Origin: Pestalotiopsis fici W106-1
Lineage: Eukaryota; Ascomycota; Sordariomycetes; Amphisphaeriales; Sporocadaceae
DNA: 64,000 bases
Reading direction: 5' to 3'
Assembly: GCF_000516985.1 (NCBI RefSeq)
Contig: NW_006917094.1
Span: forward strand, 558,001 to 622,000
The position numbers and the translations under genes were made by a program. Below, one piece after another: positions 21,861 to 34,485 of the stretch. Within the stretch, counting starts at the first letter, position 1. Each line of letters starts with the position of its first letter. Below the pieces are notes generated by a model. That model did not search any database and had not been told where the DNA came from. It saw only the letters and a program-made list of their open reading frames with translations.

Positions 21861-23954
21861 TTACATCAATAGGCGGTCACTCTCCGGCACCACGGCCACG
21901 CCAGGGGTTTCCGTCGGGCTGTGCTCCTCTTCCATCATGTCAATCAAATCGTCCAGATTTGCATCTAGATTATCGGCATCCGCTCTGTCTAGACACTTCT
22001 TCAACAGCTGTCTGTACTTGTCGATGTTCTCGCCAGTTCCGCTCAACCCGAGAGCATCGACGTACTCTTTCTCAACCTTTCTTTGCTCTGCTAGTGCTTC
22101 GCGCAGCTGATTGGCCAACTGTAGACGAGTCTCAGGATCATCATCGTCGGGTGACGTGGCGTTACCATTCAACAACGACAACTGTTGCTGGACATTTGCA
22201 TTCACAAGATGTCGAGTTTGAGCTGCTAACAAGTCGAGGACTTGATGCTGTGCCATGGTCGCATCACCCACTGCCTTTGCCGCGTTTTCTTGTGGTTCAA
22301 GCCTGGCCTTGAGGGCGGCAATGTCTTGACCAACCACAGCAAGATCGTTTTGAGTCTTTCCAAGTATGCGTCTTGCTTCGACCTCGGCGTCATTCTTTGC
22401 CTTCCATTCTTCATCATATGACCGTGCGAGGTCCTGGAACTTCTCTAGAACTAGCGGCGTGATCTTGTTTTGCACAGCGTTTGCCGCCCCTGAATGATAG
22501 GTGATGGCCAGCTTATTCACGGATTCCGTAAGGGCATCCCGGAAGGCTACATGACGTTGGCTTTCGGGGGCAAATGGACTGGAGGACCTCTGGGGTGCAC
22601 GTTCCTTTGGTCCTTTGGTGGCATTCAACTGCTGGATGAGTTCTTCTGCCCGGACACCCTCACCATTGGGAATATCGGTGCTAGCGCCACGCCCAAGCAA
22701 GGCGCGAATACACTTGCGTGAATTTGACTGGGCTGCAAGATGCAGTGCGGTGTTGCCTCTATTATCCTGAGCGTCGATCAGCGCTTGGACATAATTAGGA
22801 TCTTGTGTCTCTTGAAGTCGATTGAGAATATTGTCGAGGTAGTACCGCGAGCAAGTGTGGCTGAGGACACGCCCGGTACGCATGGTGACGGCGTGATGTA
22901 AAACTGTACAATTTGACTCATCTCGTGCGTCAATTGTGTCGAAGAGCTCCTTCAGGACGGCTGGGAATGACTGCTTTTCGTAGCTATTCGTGAAACAAAC
23001 TGCGCGCATCAGAGGCGTCTCGCCACGTATGTTCTGGCAGTTGAGACTGGCACCAAAGCGCTTGAGTTGCTTCATGACCTCTGTATCTCCCATCGCACTG
23101 GCCCAATGCAAAGACGTATTACGGTCCGTATCAATGAAGTAGTCTGCTTGAAAATTCGGTGGAGGTTCTGGCCGGGCAGCAGGACCGTCCTGGCGAGAAA
23201 GTAGAAAATAGTCGAGAAGCTCGTCGCCATACAGTGCATGTTGCTGCTCCGTCATATCCTGTAATTGATCTTCCCGCTTCCTCTTTCGATGGCCAGTAGA
23301 GTAGTGGGACATGTCAGGACGGTCGTCCTCGGCCATGTAGGAAGCTGACGCCACGGTGAGATTGTCTGGCGTGTCCTCCTCGTTCATCTGGCTGGCTGTC
23401 TCGTATTCGTGATGTTGTTGTAGCATCTGCGGTGGCTGTTGCGGTGGTTGTGACGGCGCACTTGGAGCCCATTTCGGTACGGCGGGCTTTCTTGGAGCTT
23501 TCGGTTTGCTCGCATGTCGTGGTGCTGGGGGAGGACTTTGGTTGCCTGGGGTGAACTCAAATATGGGTTGCAAGCGCTCCCAAACATTGTTCTTCTGGGC
23601 AAGCTGCGCGCCAGCTTCCAGCGGAATCCATGTGCCTTGATATTTTCCATAACCGCCTTGGATCTTCTCATGTTCATCTTTCTGGACTTCTCGCTCGAGG
23701 ATTCGGGTACGTGCAGGCTTGTCGTAACCTGCTGCCTTCAGAATGTGTGTTGCATTTATCCAGTCGTCTTGTCTCCTGCGCATTACATGTTCCTTGAGGT
23801 CCTGGCCGAACTGGAATTCATAGACGGGTATCTGTCGCACAGCAAGTCAGCACAAAGCTCTTTGTGGGCAGCGATCAAGCATACTCACTCCGCTGTAAGT
23901 GGCACTGTAAATGCCTGGTCCAGTCGGAGCTGGAGCTGCAGCAGTTTTCACCAT
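21861..23954 (-). CDS. mbp1: APSES transcription factor, Mbp1-type subunit of the G1/S factor MBF
   Basis: Two exons (23889-23954 and 21861-23831, minus strand) give 678 residues. Exon 1 encodes MVKTAAAPAPTGPGIYSATY, a typical Mbp1 start. The APSES/KilA-N DNA-binding domain (about residues 22-115) includes RRRQDDWINATHILKAAGYD, KPARTRILEREV and KYQGTWIPLEAG. A basic cluster, GHRKRKRED, may be a nuclear signal. Ankyrin repeats span about 235-410 (TSLHWASAMGDTEVMKQL, GNTALHLAAQSN), followed by a coiled-coil region (about 470-620) that in yeast Mbp1 contacts Swi6. The intact DNA-binding domain argues for Mbp1 rather than Swi6. The 57-nt intron has GTGAGT and CAG. MCB- and SCB-like sites lie about 280-320 bp upstream of the start. 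Confidence 0.94.
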
Positions 23955-24230
23955 CGTGGAGAGAATTGCTCTTCATGGGCCCAGGGCATACAGTCTCGAT
24001 GTGTGGTGGACCCAACGTGCCGCCCTGGTAGGTGAAAGATCGTGAACAATGATGGAACGAGTGCCCGTCTCCAAAGAACAATGGACGGATTCTCGTGAAC
24101 ACCCGACACTTCCTAGTTCACACAAAGCTGAATACCGCGAGTTGAGGCAATCGGAATCCTCATGAGCATCACAAGGTATCCAGGAATGAACGATTGGTCG
24201 CCGCTCGATGGTCGCAATGACCCTTGCAAG

Positions 24231-24273
24231 TTTCGCGAAATTGATGGCAACGCCAGACTACGCCGAGACGCGT
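24231..24273. promoter_or_regulatory. SCB-like palindrome and MCB box upstream of mbp1
   Basis: TTTCGCGAAA (24231-24240) contains CGCGAAA (the SCB core) on both strands. ACGCGT (24268-24273) is a perfect MCB. They are 28 bp apart and lie 277 and 314 bp upstream of the mbp1 ATG. Mbp1-containing factors bind ACGCGT, so autoregulation is possible. ACGCGT occurs elsewhere in the window by chance; the pairing is what stands out. Confidence 0.4.
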
Positions 24274-25589
24274 TGAAAGGGCATTCAGCGACGCGAGAGC
24301 GCGTAGATGGGGAGTGGGGTCAATCAGTGCAGACTGGGGTTGGAATTGGCTGCCCAGGCATTGGCTTTTCTCGGGAGTCGGACCCCAAGGCGGCGGCGCC
24401 CCTTGGCGGTTTCCAAATGGTGGTTTGTCAGGAATGAGTGTTATCTCCACCTGGCCACAGCTGCCACTTAGAGGCCGCTTTTGACAAACATGATAATGGA
24501 TCTCAGTACCAGAAGCTCAACACCAGCTACTACCGCCCACCAGCAGTAGCTCTCTATGCCACCTTGTTCCCATCATGGAATATAGCTGACCGAGCGCTCT
24601 CAATTCTCACTCTCGAGCTCTTTGGCATGGATCTTGAACTTTCTCCAGGCCAATTTGTGCACACAAAAGTTTTCAGCCAATGCCAAGTACAGAGTAGCAC
24701 GCAGCTATCACGACAAGAAGGCCTGGATTGTTATGTTACACAACAACACCGCCGTCATGGCACAAGAGAACCACGTTTCTTTTCATCCTCCGATTCTCGC
24801 ATCTCATTTACCATAGCAGGACACACTATGCAAATCACGAAAGCTCTGCATGGATCGGGTTTCTAGGCTCTGGAAGAAGAAAACTCGGGCGCAGCAATGC
24901 CAATGACGACTGGCCAATGTCGCAGCCTGGTGCTTTCTTTCCCCAGATACTAATGCACATGCAAGCAACAATTTTTCTGCCTCGTGGCTTTCGCTTCCCA
25001 ATCGACAGTGAGACAATGCCACGAGTTGACCTGCCGTGCTCACCGTTCACATTAATTTCTCTCCACGCTTCGCTTCCCGGCTGCTTGCTATGCTCAACAT
25101 GCCCTGTTTTCTGAGCTGATGACTCTTAATCTCTTACATTTCACTGCATCCAGGCCCTATTGCTTGATGCATCTCGTGCTTATACTTGATAGTTTGGTCC
25201 CATATCTGTATTCCTCGTGGCCGCCACGTTGTCTTGGCTTGAACGCTAGACATACCACGGCTTCCTTGAAACATGCAGCCATCGTACCATTTGAGGCTCG
25301 GAACCACGAGGTTTCGAGGGTCGGGGCGGTAAGACTTTGAGATTGACAGTCCATTACCCTTGATCCCCGGATTTCCCGGTGGGTGTCCCGGTCGTATAAC
25401 CCTTTTTTTCTCAGCTCAGCTATGAGACAAGCAGGAGGATACCCCAAGGTATCTCAGCTTTGATTATCTGCCCACTTTACGTTATAACACTTCCCAAGCC
25501 CGAGGTGGCTGTCACTGTCTTATCCTTTTAGTCCGCGTTTGTGCGTGATATCTTGCTCTTGGTGCGTAGAAAAACGTGGTCAAGAAGTC
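24274..25589. other. Intergenic between mbp1 and the ankyrin gene
   Basis: This is the rest of the divergent promoter region. Frames such as 24438-24866 look like chance. No repeat or RNA gene is recognised. Confidence 0.5.
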
Positions 25590-27371
25590 ATGGCGGCACC
25601 AGTCTCACTCTTAAGTCTGACCAGTGGCGTGGTTCAAAGGTGTCGTCAGACAGCTGAAATACTTATTGAGCTAAGTAACAGCGTCGGTACAACTCGCGCA
25701 ACCCTCCGATCCATGGCAGCTGAATGTATTTCCACCCAAGTCGTACTCCAGAGGCTGGCTGTCTTTATCAAGCCCAATATCCAGGTGCTTGACACTGCGG
25801 ATGACGGAAAACACCAGCAGCTGCACGCATGCTTCTTTGCTCTTGTACAGCCACTACCCGCCATCCTGGACGACATGGTGATTGAATCTCAACAGATGCG
25901 GCAATACGCTTCAGAGGAAGGTTCACTCGTCCAGGCAAAGCTAAATCGGCTCTTGCAAGACCTACTATATGATGCAAGGAACAATCTCAGGAAGAATCGA
26001 TCCTCAATCAGCATTATAATGGATTGTATGCAAAGGTACGTTCATGTATACTCGAATCCGTGTGGAAATTCTGGAGCAGCTCTCTAAATCCTGTTATCAT
26101 GAGACACTTTGCTAAGTTTCATCAGTGGTATTCTCGAAGAAGCCAGAATTCACACACAGCATCAGCCCTTTCCATCTCCCTCAATGGAAAAAATAAGGGG
26201 TGCTTCACAAGCCGGATTGTCCATCTACCTGACACAACAGTCAAGCCAGCCGCATATCCAGCAACAGAACAATAAAATCAAATCAAGACCGACGAGGCCA
26301 TCAAAGACCTTCATGACCGAATCGAAATTAACCAAGAAACTACACGAAGGGATTCGCAACGGCGATCATGGAGTCGTCATCAAAGCACTCTCGAGCGCGG
26401 CCGATCCCAATGGCACAATCAAGGGCTCAAGAATCTCACCGATACACAGCGCCTTAAGCCAGACAGAAGCGGTGCTGGGGTGCGAAGACGAGATTGCATC
26501 ACGCGACTTGGTGATGATTGTAATGGCTCTGGTCCTGGCCGGAGCTGATCTGCATGCTGTCGATGAGGAGGGTCACACACCCCTGATACGGGTGGTCAAA
26601 GGCGAGATGGGCGACGGGCTCGTGGCCCTCATGCTAGAATCCGGAGCGCAGGTGAATACAGCGGACAAGGAGGGAAACACGGCACTGCACTATGCTGCCA
26701 TGCAGAATAATCTGATCGAGACGGGGAATGTGGAGACAATCAAGATACTACTCGCAAACGGAGCTGATCTGAAAGCTCAGAACCGGCGTGGTAGGACGCC
26801 CTTGTACGAATCTGTCATGTGGGAGCATATCGACCAGACGATCCAGCTCATCGACTACGGGTCTGACCTGGACATTTCAGACAGTCATGGCTGGACACCT
26901 CTTTATGCGGCCGTGTTCCAAGGGCATACCCGCCTGACAAAATTAATATGCGAACGGGGCGCTTTTGTCGATGAAAAGGACAAGACGGGTCAAACACCGT
27001 TACATTACGCCATATCACAGGGACGGTGTGCCATTGTTCAAGTGTTGGTCGAGGCTGGGGCCGATGTCAATCTGATTGCAAAGGGGGAGACGCCTCTGTG
27101 TCGTGCCGCGGCAAAGACAAGCAGTGCCGTCATCGTGTTCCTTCTGCAACATGGTGCAGACGTTTCAGTTCCTTCACCCGGGTACCGTGGCGCATTGCCT
27201 ATACACATTGCTGCCATTGGCAAAGATTTGGAGGTTTTGGCAGCGCTCATTAGTGCTGGCTCATCAGTAAATGCTCGAGATGGTGCAGGCAGGACGCCCT
27301 TGGCATGGGCAAAGGAAAGCGGCAGGAATAATGTTGTGGAATTTCTAACGGGTAAAGGGGCTGATGCTTAG
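25590..27371 (+). CDS. Ankyrin-repeat protein with NLR-type N-terminal domain
   Basis: Two exons (25590-26035 and 26126-27371) give 563 residues. Residues 1-148 are helical (MAAPVSLLSLTSGVVQRCRQ, LQRLAVF, LNRLLQDLLYDARNNLRKNR) and resemble the N-terminal domain common at the front of fungal NACHT/NLR-like proteins. From about 225 to the end there are roughly nine ankyrin repeats (GNTALHYAAMQNN, GWTPLYAAVFQGHTRLTKLI, GQTPLHYAISQGRCAIVQVL, GRTPLAWAKESGRNNVVEFL). No nucleotide-binding (P-loop) domain lies between them. The 90-nt intron begins GTACGT; the acceptor ATCAG is preferred over a nearby in-frame CTAAG. A scaffold or signalling role is inferred. Confidence 0.85.
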
Positions 27372-27567
27372 TTAGCCATAATGAAATCACCTTTTGAAAG
27401 TTTGGCTTATATCAATGAAATGTTCCTGGACGTGAAGTACAGAAATGGATTTGCTCCAAGGTTCAGAGCAAGACGGTACACGCGTTTGCAATCTAAACAT
27501 CCCAAGTATTGTACAAATCATTGTTGTCTTATTCATTTCGCAACATTATCATCTACTGTTACAACAT

Positions 27568-28738
27568 CTATTTCTTTGGCGAGAACAGTGCCTCCACGGT
27601 ATCGTACTTGTACACAAGATCTTTGTGCCAGTAGTTGGGGGCTTCAGCCTTTGAAATCAACCACGCCTTGTCAATGGCATCCACCACATCCTGCGGCAGC
27701 GGTCCCTTTTCGAGGTTATCCAAGTTTCCGTCCAGCTGCTCAAGACTCGAGATGCCAATAATGATGCCGTCGTTGCCGTCCTTGACGTTGAGCGCGCTGT
27801 GATGCACCGTCCACCGCAGGGCCGTCTCAATGAGGGTCAAGCCCTCGTGGCTGGCAATGGCGTCCTCGATGGTGCGCAGCGACTGGAACGTGCTGTCCTT
27901 GAAGTAGCGGCTGCGGTAGTTTTGGCCCGTGGGGTGCTTGTCGCTGAAGCGGCCCTCGAGCTGTGATGGGTCAATGTCCTTGCTCTTGATCTTGCCGCTG
28001 AACAGACCGCCGGCAATCGGGTTGTAGACGACAATGTCGAGGCCGTAGCGACGGCATGCCGGGACCAGCTCGGCATCGATGCCGCGGGTGATCATGTTGT
28101 ACATGGCCTGGTAAATGGTGGGACGAACCCAGCCGTGCTGTCGGGCAATCATGACGGCTTCGGCCACCTCAAAGGCCGTGTAGTTGGACAGGCCGAGCTG
28201 GACAAATTTGCCAGCCTTGTGCAGCTTATCAAGGGCACCCAGAGTCTGTTCAAAGGGTGTCGCGCGATCGGCGGCATGGATGTATAGGATCTGTCATGAG
28301 GACATTTGGTGATTAGTACACAAACGATACCGGTTTTCCAATGCAATTAGGTGAAACTCCAGCGTGACGGGGGCGGAACAAATCGCAACAGATACGTACA
28401 TCAATGCAGTCGGTGCCGAGCTCCTGCAAGCTCTTCTCTACACTCTCGATAACCTTGGCCTCGACGTGGTCGCCATCTGCGCTCGGGTATTTGACCTTGG
28501 TCGCCAGCTTCAAGCCGCGCTCCTTCCACTTGGCCTCGCGGGTGAAGGCCTCCTGCTGGCCGGAAATGTAGACGCGTGCCGTGTCGACTTCATTGTAGCC
28601 GCGGGACTGGAACTTGTCAAGCACCGAGTTGTAGACGGAGAGGTCGGTGATGCGAGCGCCGTCCTTTTCCGAGGGGCCAAAGGTCATAAGACCGAGGATC
28701 ACTCGGGGCTGGCCGGTAGAGGTGGGAAGGAGAGGCAT
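27568..28738 (-). CDS. Aldo/keto reductase, AKR7-like
   Basis: Two exons (28400-28738 and 27568-28290, minus strand) give 353 residues. The catalytic tetrad is present: Asp52 and Tyr57 in NEVDTARVY, a Lys in LATKVKY (residue 81 or 83) and His118 in LYIHAAD. The His motif is rebuilt across the 109-nt intron (GTACGT...CAG). QLGLSNYTAFEVAE, YQAMYNMITRGIDAEL and VVYNPIAGGLFSGK are typical of the aldehyde-reductase subgroup that includes aflatoxin-aldehyde reductases of animals. NADPH-dependent reduction of aldehydes or ketones in the cytosol is expected; the physiological substrate is unknown. It converges with the ankyrin gene, with under 200 bp between stops. Confidence 0.92.
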
Positions 28739-30616
28739 GGCGATAAGAGTTTAATGATGCGTTGCTCTAGAAAGGTGATTGAGCGTTATCAGTTGAGTGA
28801 AACACGCTATAGACTCGTCACTAGGATGGTATTTGATAGATTCTTGTGTAAGTGGTTGTTTGCTGGACTAGCAGTATTTGGGAGTAGCCTGTGATGATTG
28901 CCAGAGAAGCAAGCAGATATAACCGCTGAAATCGTAATATTTATACAAAGCAAGAGCTGCAGATAACGTCGCCCTTTAGATCATGTCCTCGGCGATAAGT
29001 CCGTCTGTGGTCGTGCTCGAGTGGCTACGTACATCACGACATCGACGTCAAGGTGTCTAAACCCCGCGTCTCGCTTGCTCGCGATTGAGGGGCACGTCCG
29101 ATCCCGCTATAGTGGCCCAAACGGTTGGCTTTGGCTGGTCCATACTCTGGATTATAGTTCAAAACGTGCTAAAAGGGGATTAACCCCGCGGACTTGGGTA
29201 TTATTGCCGGGAAAATCTTATACCCAGAGACTGCTCGAAAAGGTGACCAAACTAGCAGCATGTCGATCACAGGTCAATGAAAGGCCAATGTCGATAGCCT
29301 TATAAATTATATAAGTATGGGAGGATATTCAATTGGTTGTCGTTGTCAGCATCCTCGACACTCCGTGCATAAGCCCACCCAGATTCCATGGCGATAATAG
29401 AAGATTTGGCACCTTAACGCCGAAAGCTTCAAGTCTCTGAGAAGTCCTGATTTGAGAATTGATTAGTTGGGGATCATAGCATCGTCAGAGTCTCAATCAC
29501 TACGGAGAGATAATTGTATCGAAGAAGGAGTCAAAACAGTATCGATCGTTGGTAGCGTTCGAATCAGGTGTGGAAGGGAAATAACCTTGCATGCTTCCCT
29601 GGGTCTTTGGGAAGAGATGACAGGATTGTACTACTGAGGTATAGATAAGCGAAGCCGGCATGATATATCCTCCCACAATGTAGCGGAACCGAGTTGAATG
29701 GCGTTTTAGCCACCACTTTCAACAGATCTCATTATAAACTGAATGCCCAAGGCAGGCAGACTAGTTGCTTTGGATCTTTGGCGCCTCATGGATTGAGTAT
29801 GTTGGGTTGAGATAACCCACCTCTAGATATGTTGAATACCATGGCAACTTGTATCTTGAAAACAAGTATACGCGGGCTTTCCAGGATACTTGATCGAGAT
29901 ATGCGGACAAGTTCCGAGTCATGTGTTCATTTGGTGCACTATGCTATATCTATTCCGGCAAACCAGCGTGATAAGGCGCAAACTCTAGAGGCTGGCGGAT
30001 CTGAGATGAGACACCTAGACAAGGACACGCGTAGGAGAGAAGCATTCCTACCGAATAGCTATAAGGACAATGACACCGCAAGTATGATCATTCATAGACA
30101 TTCCTATACTAGAGTTTTATTAATATGAATATATTCATTACCACTCAAATCAAATTAACCCAGAACAATAGAAGCTGATACTGTAGTAGTTTTGATCGTA
30201 CCGGTCCTTCGGCATCGTATCTGCTGGGATCCATGGATGTTGCAATGACTGCCCAGGCCGATGAGATAATCCCAGTACCCAGTTTATTAGCGAGCCAACC
30301 GCGGCCCAGCGACTCTTAGTGGGCTTGTCAGCGCCAAGGTCTTCTGCACCGTCGCGTCACGGAACCCCGTCAGGGGACCTTAGCGCCCCTTTAGCGATGG
30401 GACTTGACTGGGCAGGAGATCCGGCGACATTGAACTTGCATATCGCAACCTCCACGTGTGAATCTACTTGCATTCCATACGACACATTGACAGTAGACAG
30501 ACGGGGTTACCGGTGGCTTGGTGTTACTTGAATAGCAGCTGTTATTTGGTCACTCTTATTCGCTCTCGTTTCTTTATCTATTCCTGTTCCCCCACGCTCA
30601 TTCATCCGACGGATTC
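28739..30616. other. Intergenic, divergent promoters
   Basis: About 1.9 kb between the aldo/keto reductase and the transporter. Mostly AT-rich with short chance frames; no gene, repeat or RNA is recognised. Confidence 0.5.
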
Positions 30617-32245
30617 ATGCCTTCCAACGACGTTCGCTTGTCCAAGGTGTCGCCTGCAACAAGCCTCCACCCTCCTTTCTCCCGCGCCGACAAGCCCGAG
30701 CCATCGCCAGCCTCCTCCTCCTTCTCATGCGAATCCGACGATATCGAGGATTATATCGGTAGCGGTGCCAATACCGTCGGTGGTCGAACACCCGTTGTCG
30801 ACAAGCGCCTATCTTTTGCCTACGAAGGGAGACCTTCGAATGTTAGCGGCCCCCGAATCAGGACTCCAAGCGCAGACGCATACGGCAGCGACGACGACGA
30901 GGCCATGGATAACAAGGCGTTCCGTTCGGGACAGCCTCTGCTGTCCCAAACGGATGACGAGCGAGGTCGCGCCCGCTATAACCATTCGCGGACACCGTCG
31001 CCTCTACCTAGCGCACACCAACGGCCGACCTTTTCGCGGCGGTCGACGATGCGTTCACGATCGCCAGATACCCAGGCCAAGATGGCTGCCAAGAAGAAAT
31101 ATGTATATGCGGCAATCTTTCTAGTAGTCTCGCTTGTATCATTCTGCATCCAAACAGAGCTGGCAGCCTACGTACAGCAAGAGCTCGGGTGGAATAAGGC
31201 GTATTGCATGTTGTACATGACACATGGATCTTGGTCGCTACTCTGGCCTGTGCAATTATTGGTGTTGCGGGTGCAGAAGTGGAATATGCCTTGGCAAGCC
31301 TTTTGGCGGCGACATGTGTACTTGTTGCGGAGCACCACGCACATGATTCGTGATCAAAATCTGGACGTCTCCCGACACGCCATGAACACGAGCCCATGGC
31401 CGTACTTGATCAAGACCACGGCTTTCATTACAAGCGCCTTGACCATTGCCGGCCTAAGCTGGTACCTTGCAGTCGACATGACCAGTCCGAGCGATTTGAC
31501 GGCCATCTATAACTGTTCTGCGTTCTTTGCGTACGCCTTCAGCGTCCCACTGTTGAAGGAGAAGCTACGACTTGACAAGAGTTTTGCTGTCGTTATAGCC
31601 ATCATCGGTGTCATGGTTGTGGCCTACGGTGACAGCAAGGAAGACGGCGGCGAGGACCAAGCCGAGAACCATACTGCTGGTACTCGGTTCCTGGGCAACC
31701 TTATTATTGGTTTTGGCAGTGTTCTTTATGGACTGTACGAGGTCTTATACAAGAGATGGGCGTGTCCTCCAGAAGGTGTCAGTGCAGGCCGAGGCATGAT
31801 TTTCGCAAACGCCTTTGGTAGCTGCATTGGCATGTTCACCTTGACCGTCTTATGGATTCCCCTCCCGATTCTACACATGTTGGGCTGGGAGACGTTTGAA
31901 CTCCCGACAGGCCAGACTGCATGGTATCTCTGGGTCAGCGTTGTCATGAATGCAACCTTTGCCGGGTCTTTTCTAGTTCTCATCAGTCTGACTAGCCCGG
32001 TGCTCAGCTCCGTCGCCGCCCTGCTTACCATTTTCATCGTGGCCATCGTTGACTGGCTGCGCACTGGCAAGAGCATGAGTTTCGCGGCAGTGGTGGGTTG
32101 CGCCATGATTGTCGTGGCGTTTGTCATGTTATCATGGAGCACTTATCGTGTAATGGTAGAAGATGCCGAACGCAAGGCACACGAGGGCGATGCCGAGACT
32201 GAATGGGATAGCGAGAGTGATAAGGATGACGACCGCATCGATTAA
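30617..32245 (+). CDS. DMT-superfamily (EamA/SLC35F-like) membrane transporter
   Basis: A 542-residue intronless protein. The first 155 residues are Ser/Pro/Arg-rich and disordered. About ten membrane segments follow, starting at KKYVYAAIFLVVSLVSFCIQ. The block DLTAIYNCSAFFAYAFSVPL, with LKEKLRLDKSFAVVIAIIGV, is the DMT hallmark seen in yeast Thi74/YML018C-like and SLC35F proteins. The second half repeats the fold (LIIGFGSVLYGLYEVLYKRW, LISLTSPVLSSVAALLTIFI). The C-terminus is acidic (DAETEWDSESDKDDD). The substrate is unknown; relatives sit in vacuolar or Golgi membranes. The ATG follows a short pyrimidine-rich leader. Confidence 0.88.
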   Translation: MPSNDVRLSKVSPATSLHPPFSRADKPEPSPASSSFSCESDDIEDYIGSGANTVGGRTPVVDKRLSFAYEGRPSNVSGPRIRTPSADAYGSDDDEAMDNKAFRSGQPLLSQTDDERGRARYNHSRTPSPLPSAHQRPTFSRRSTMRSRSPDTQAKMAAKKKYVYAAIFLVVSLVSFCIQTELAAYVQQELGWNKAYCMLYMTHGSWSLLWPVQLLVLRVQKWNMPWQAFWRRHVYLLRSTTHMIRDQNLDVSRHAMNTSPWPYLIKTTAFITSALTIAGLSWYLAVDMTSPSDLTAIYNCSAFFAYAFSVPLLKEKLRLDKSFAVVIAIIGVMVVAYGDSKEDGGEDQAENHTAGTRFLGNLIIGFGSVLYGLYEVLYKRWACPPEGVSAGRGMIFANAFGSCIGMFTLTVLWIPLPILHMLGWETFELPTGQTAWYLWVSVVMNATFAGSFLVLISLTSPVLSSVAALLTIFIVAIVDWLRTGKSMSFAAVVGCAMIVVAFVMLSWSTYRVMVEDAERKAHEGDAETEWDSESDKDDDRID

Positions 32246-34454
32246 GTGGCGGATAAAGCCTTTTGGGTGCGACACGAATGGTTTTTCGCGAGGTACTTTT
32301 GTGTGCAAATATCCACAACACATGGAAAGGTTCCCATTTTGCATCTTGGCGGCGTTGCATAATTGATTTTATATCATATTGGGGAGACGGGATCGAACCC
32401 CCCATGGAGGCGTTACATATCGTATTATTACATTTAGAATGGACGAGGTATTCGTCAAGTTTACCTATTCAACTAGAGCGGCCAACACAAATGGTCTTGG
32501 CAATTTACCAATGAAAACATGGTTATGAGCATCAGTGGCCCACATGTACATGTTTCCCCAGATACTTGTTCCTTAGAAGTCCATGTCAAAAACTGCCGAA
32601 TTCTTTGAAAGCATTCCTCATCAAAGTTGGGTAAGGCCTTGAACCGACCGCTTGCTTATATTGCCAAATTAAAAGTTCTAGACTCTTTGATGCTCCGCAA
32701 AGCCAAGTGTATTTGGCTTTCATGTCTCTCGGGCCGTCAAAATTGCCCACTTCGGAGGTAGCCAATTCCTTTCAGCTGTACTATAGCAAGCCACAAATTA
32801 CCAAATTTTTTGCTTCCGCCAGTGATATAAAAGGAGAGTGGGAAAGAAAATCATGCGATTATTTATGTACTAAATCTACACCCCCCTCCTCGCGACACCT
32901 GTTCTCGATTTTATGACATCTTGTCGATCGGCAGACTGTAATCGTGATCGTGATGGTCTGCATGGTGCATCTTCTTTCTGCTGTCCGTCACGCCATGTGG
33001 ATGTTTTCCATGAAAGTATATCGAGCTGAAATAATACGCCTTTCCCTATCAGAGGCTCCTCTGTTGGCATATTAAATTGAGTATTGGGACTGGTGGCTAG
33101 TCGATGCATGTTTCAGCTGGGATCATACACGAGTCCAGCAAAGTCTGTCTACACATGTTTTTTTTTGGTTTGATTTTTTTTTTTTGTTCACACTCTTCCG
33201 CATGACTGAAATTCAGCTACAATAAGACAGTTTATCAGCATCTTTCTTGGTACCGCATAAGTTTGCGCTGGAAGTAAAATCTGCACCGATACTACCTATC
33301 AGAACCTCCCTTGTAAGCCATGGTTTACTTTGATCAGCTGAGGACTACAATAGTACAATTTTTTCCCTCCCCAATAAGAAAGCTGCTCATGGTTTATATG
33401 ACGAATAGTCGGTGAGAGTACCATGCTTGGCAATATATATCAAAGCATATTCAACGGGGCCTTGAGGCATGGCGTGTGGATCAGGCGGTTCAGTGGCTTG
33501 CTTGGATTGCAATGGTCTGGGGCCTGTTCATGGCCCTTGCCAAACCCATCGTCACCCGTTTATAGGCATGCAAAGTCATGATGATGTTGCTGACCAACTC
33601 GAGTCGACTGATTGTTCAAAACTTTATAGCGCGTCGCCGTGGTGTCCATCTCATCTGGGGGATAGTGGATTACAACGTGACAGCTTTGATTGCTCGTGTA
33701 AGTCATGTCCTGATTTGCAGGCTGACTACCTCCCCTTTGAAGATATACGACCATGGCTTGAAGAATATATTTACAAATTTCATGGAGAGATTGTTCATTT
33801 CATTTATGTAACTTACTTTGGCTATATTGCGAGTTACTGTACTTGAACAAAATCATCAGTAAATAAAACAAGAGATCGAGAGGAATTAAGTGGTATGACC
33901 GTTCAAGATTGTAATCAAGGGGACCTTCTGCTTGGTCTCTGGCAAGTGTGAGTAGTTGGGTGGAAGCCAGAATGTTATAGGCTTTGCTACTTCTAAATAC
34001 AGTAATATTTTGCGATTGTAAATGTAATATTATCAATGCGGGACCCGCATTATTATTTTCGAGCCCTTTAGACACACTGGATAAGTCCATGTAGCTAATA
34101 CAACTTGGCTGACTCAATCTGTTTTACGTCCTTCTTAGTATAAACATGATGGAAACCTCATCAATATATCGAATAATTGATACCTACTTGCAAGAGCTTG
34201 GCATGAGGTCCTTGAGAAGTCAGTATTGGCTAATCATAGTGTCGATGAGGAATAAAATTCTTGGATGCCGCTGGCGATTGCTTCTCACGCCCATGGCCTC
34301 TAGCGCTTTCATGTATGTAGGCCCAACCTACACTCTCGTCAGCACATTAGCATCACCATTATCATTATCATTAGGCTGGATCAAAGTATGTCAATCAATG
34401 AGTCACACATTAAGAGATCACCTCAGCAGGAATCATAGAAGCATAGCGCGTAAA

Positions 34455-34485
34455 ACACACACACACACGTACACACGTACACACG
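34455..34485. repeat. CA-rich microsatellite
   Basis: A run of CA dinucleotides followed by repeated GTACACAC units. Confidence 0.85.

Noticed and set aside
32381..32405. tRNA T-arm-like GGTTCGATCCC on the minus strand
   Set aside because: The stem does not pair well and no D-arm A-box or anticodon arm is found in the right distance upstream.
33469..33846. 125-codon Cys-rich frame that could suggest a small secreted protein
   Set aside because: No signal peptide, irregular cysteines, and overlapping frames on both strands.
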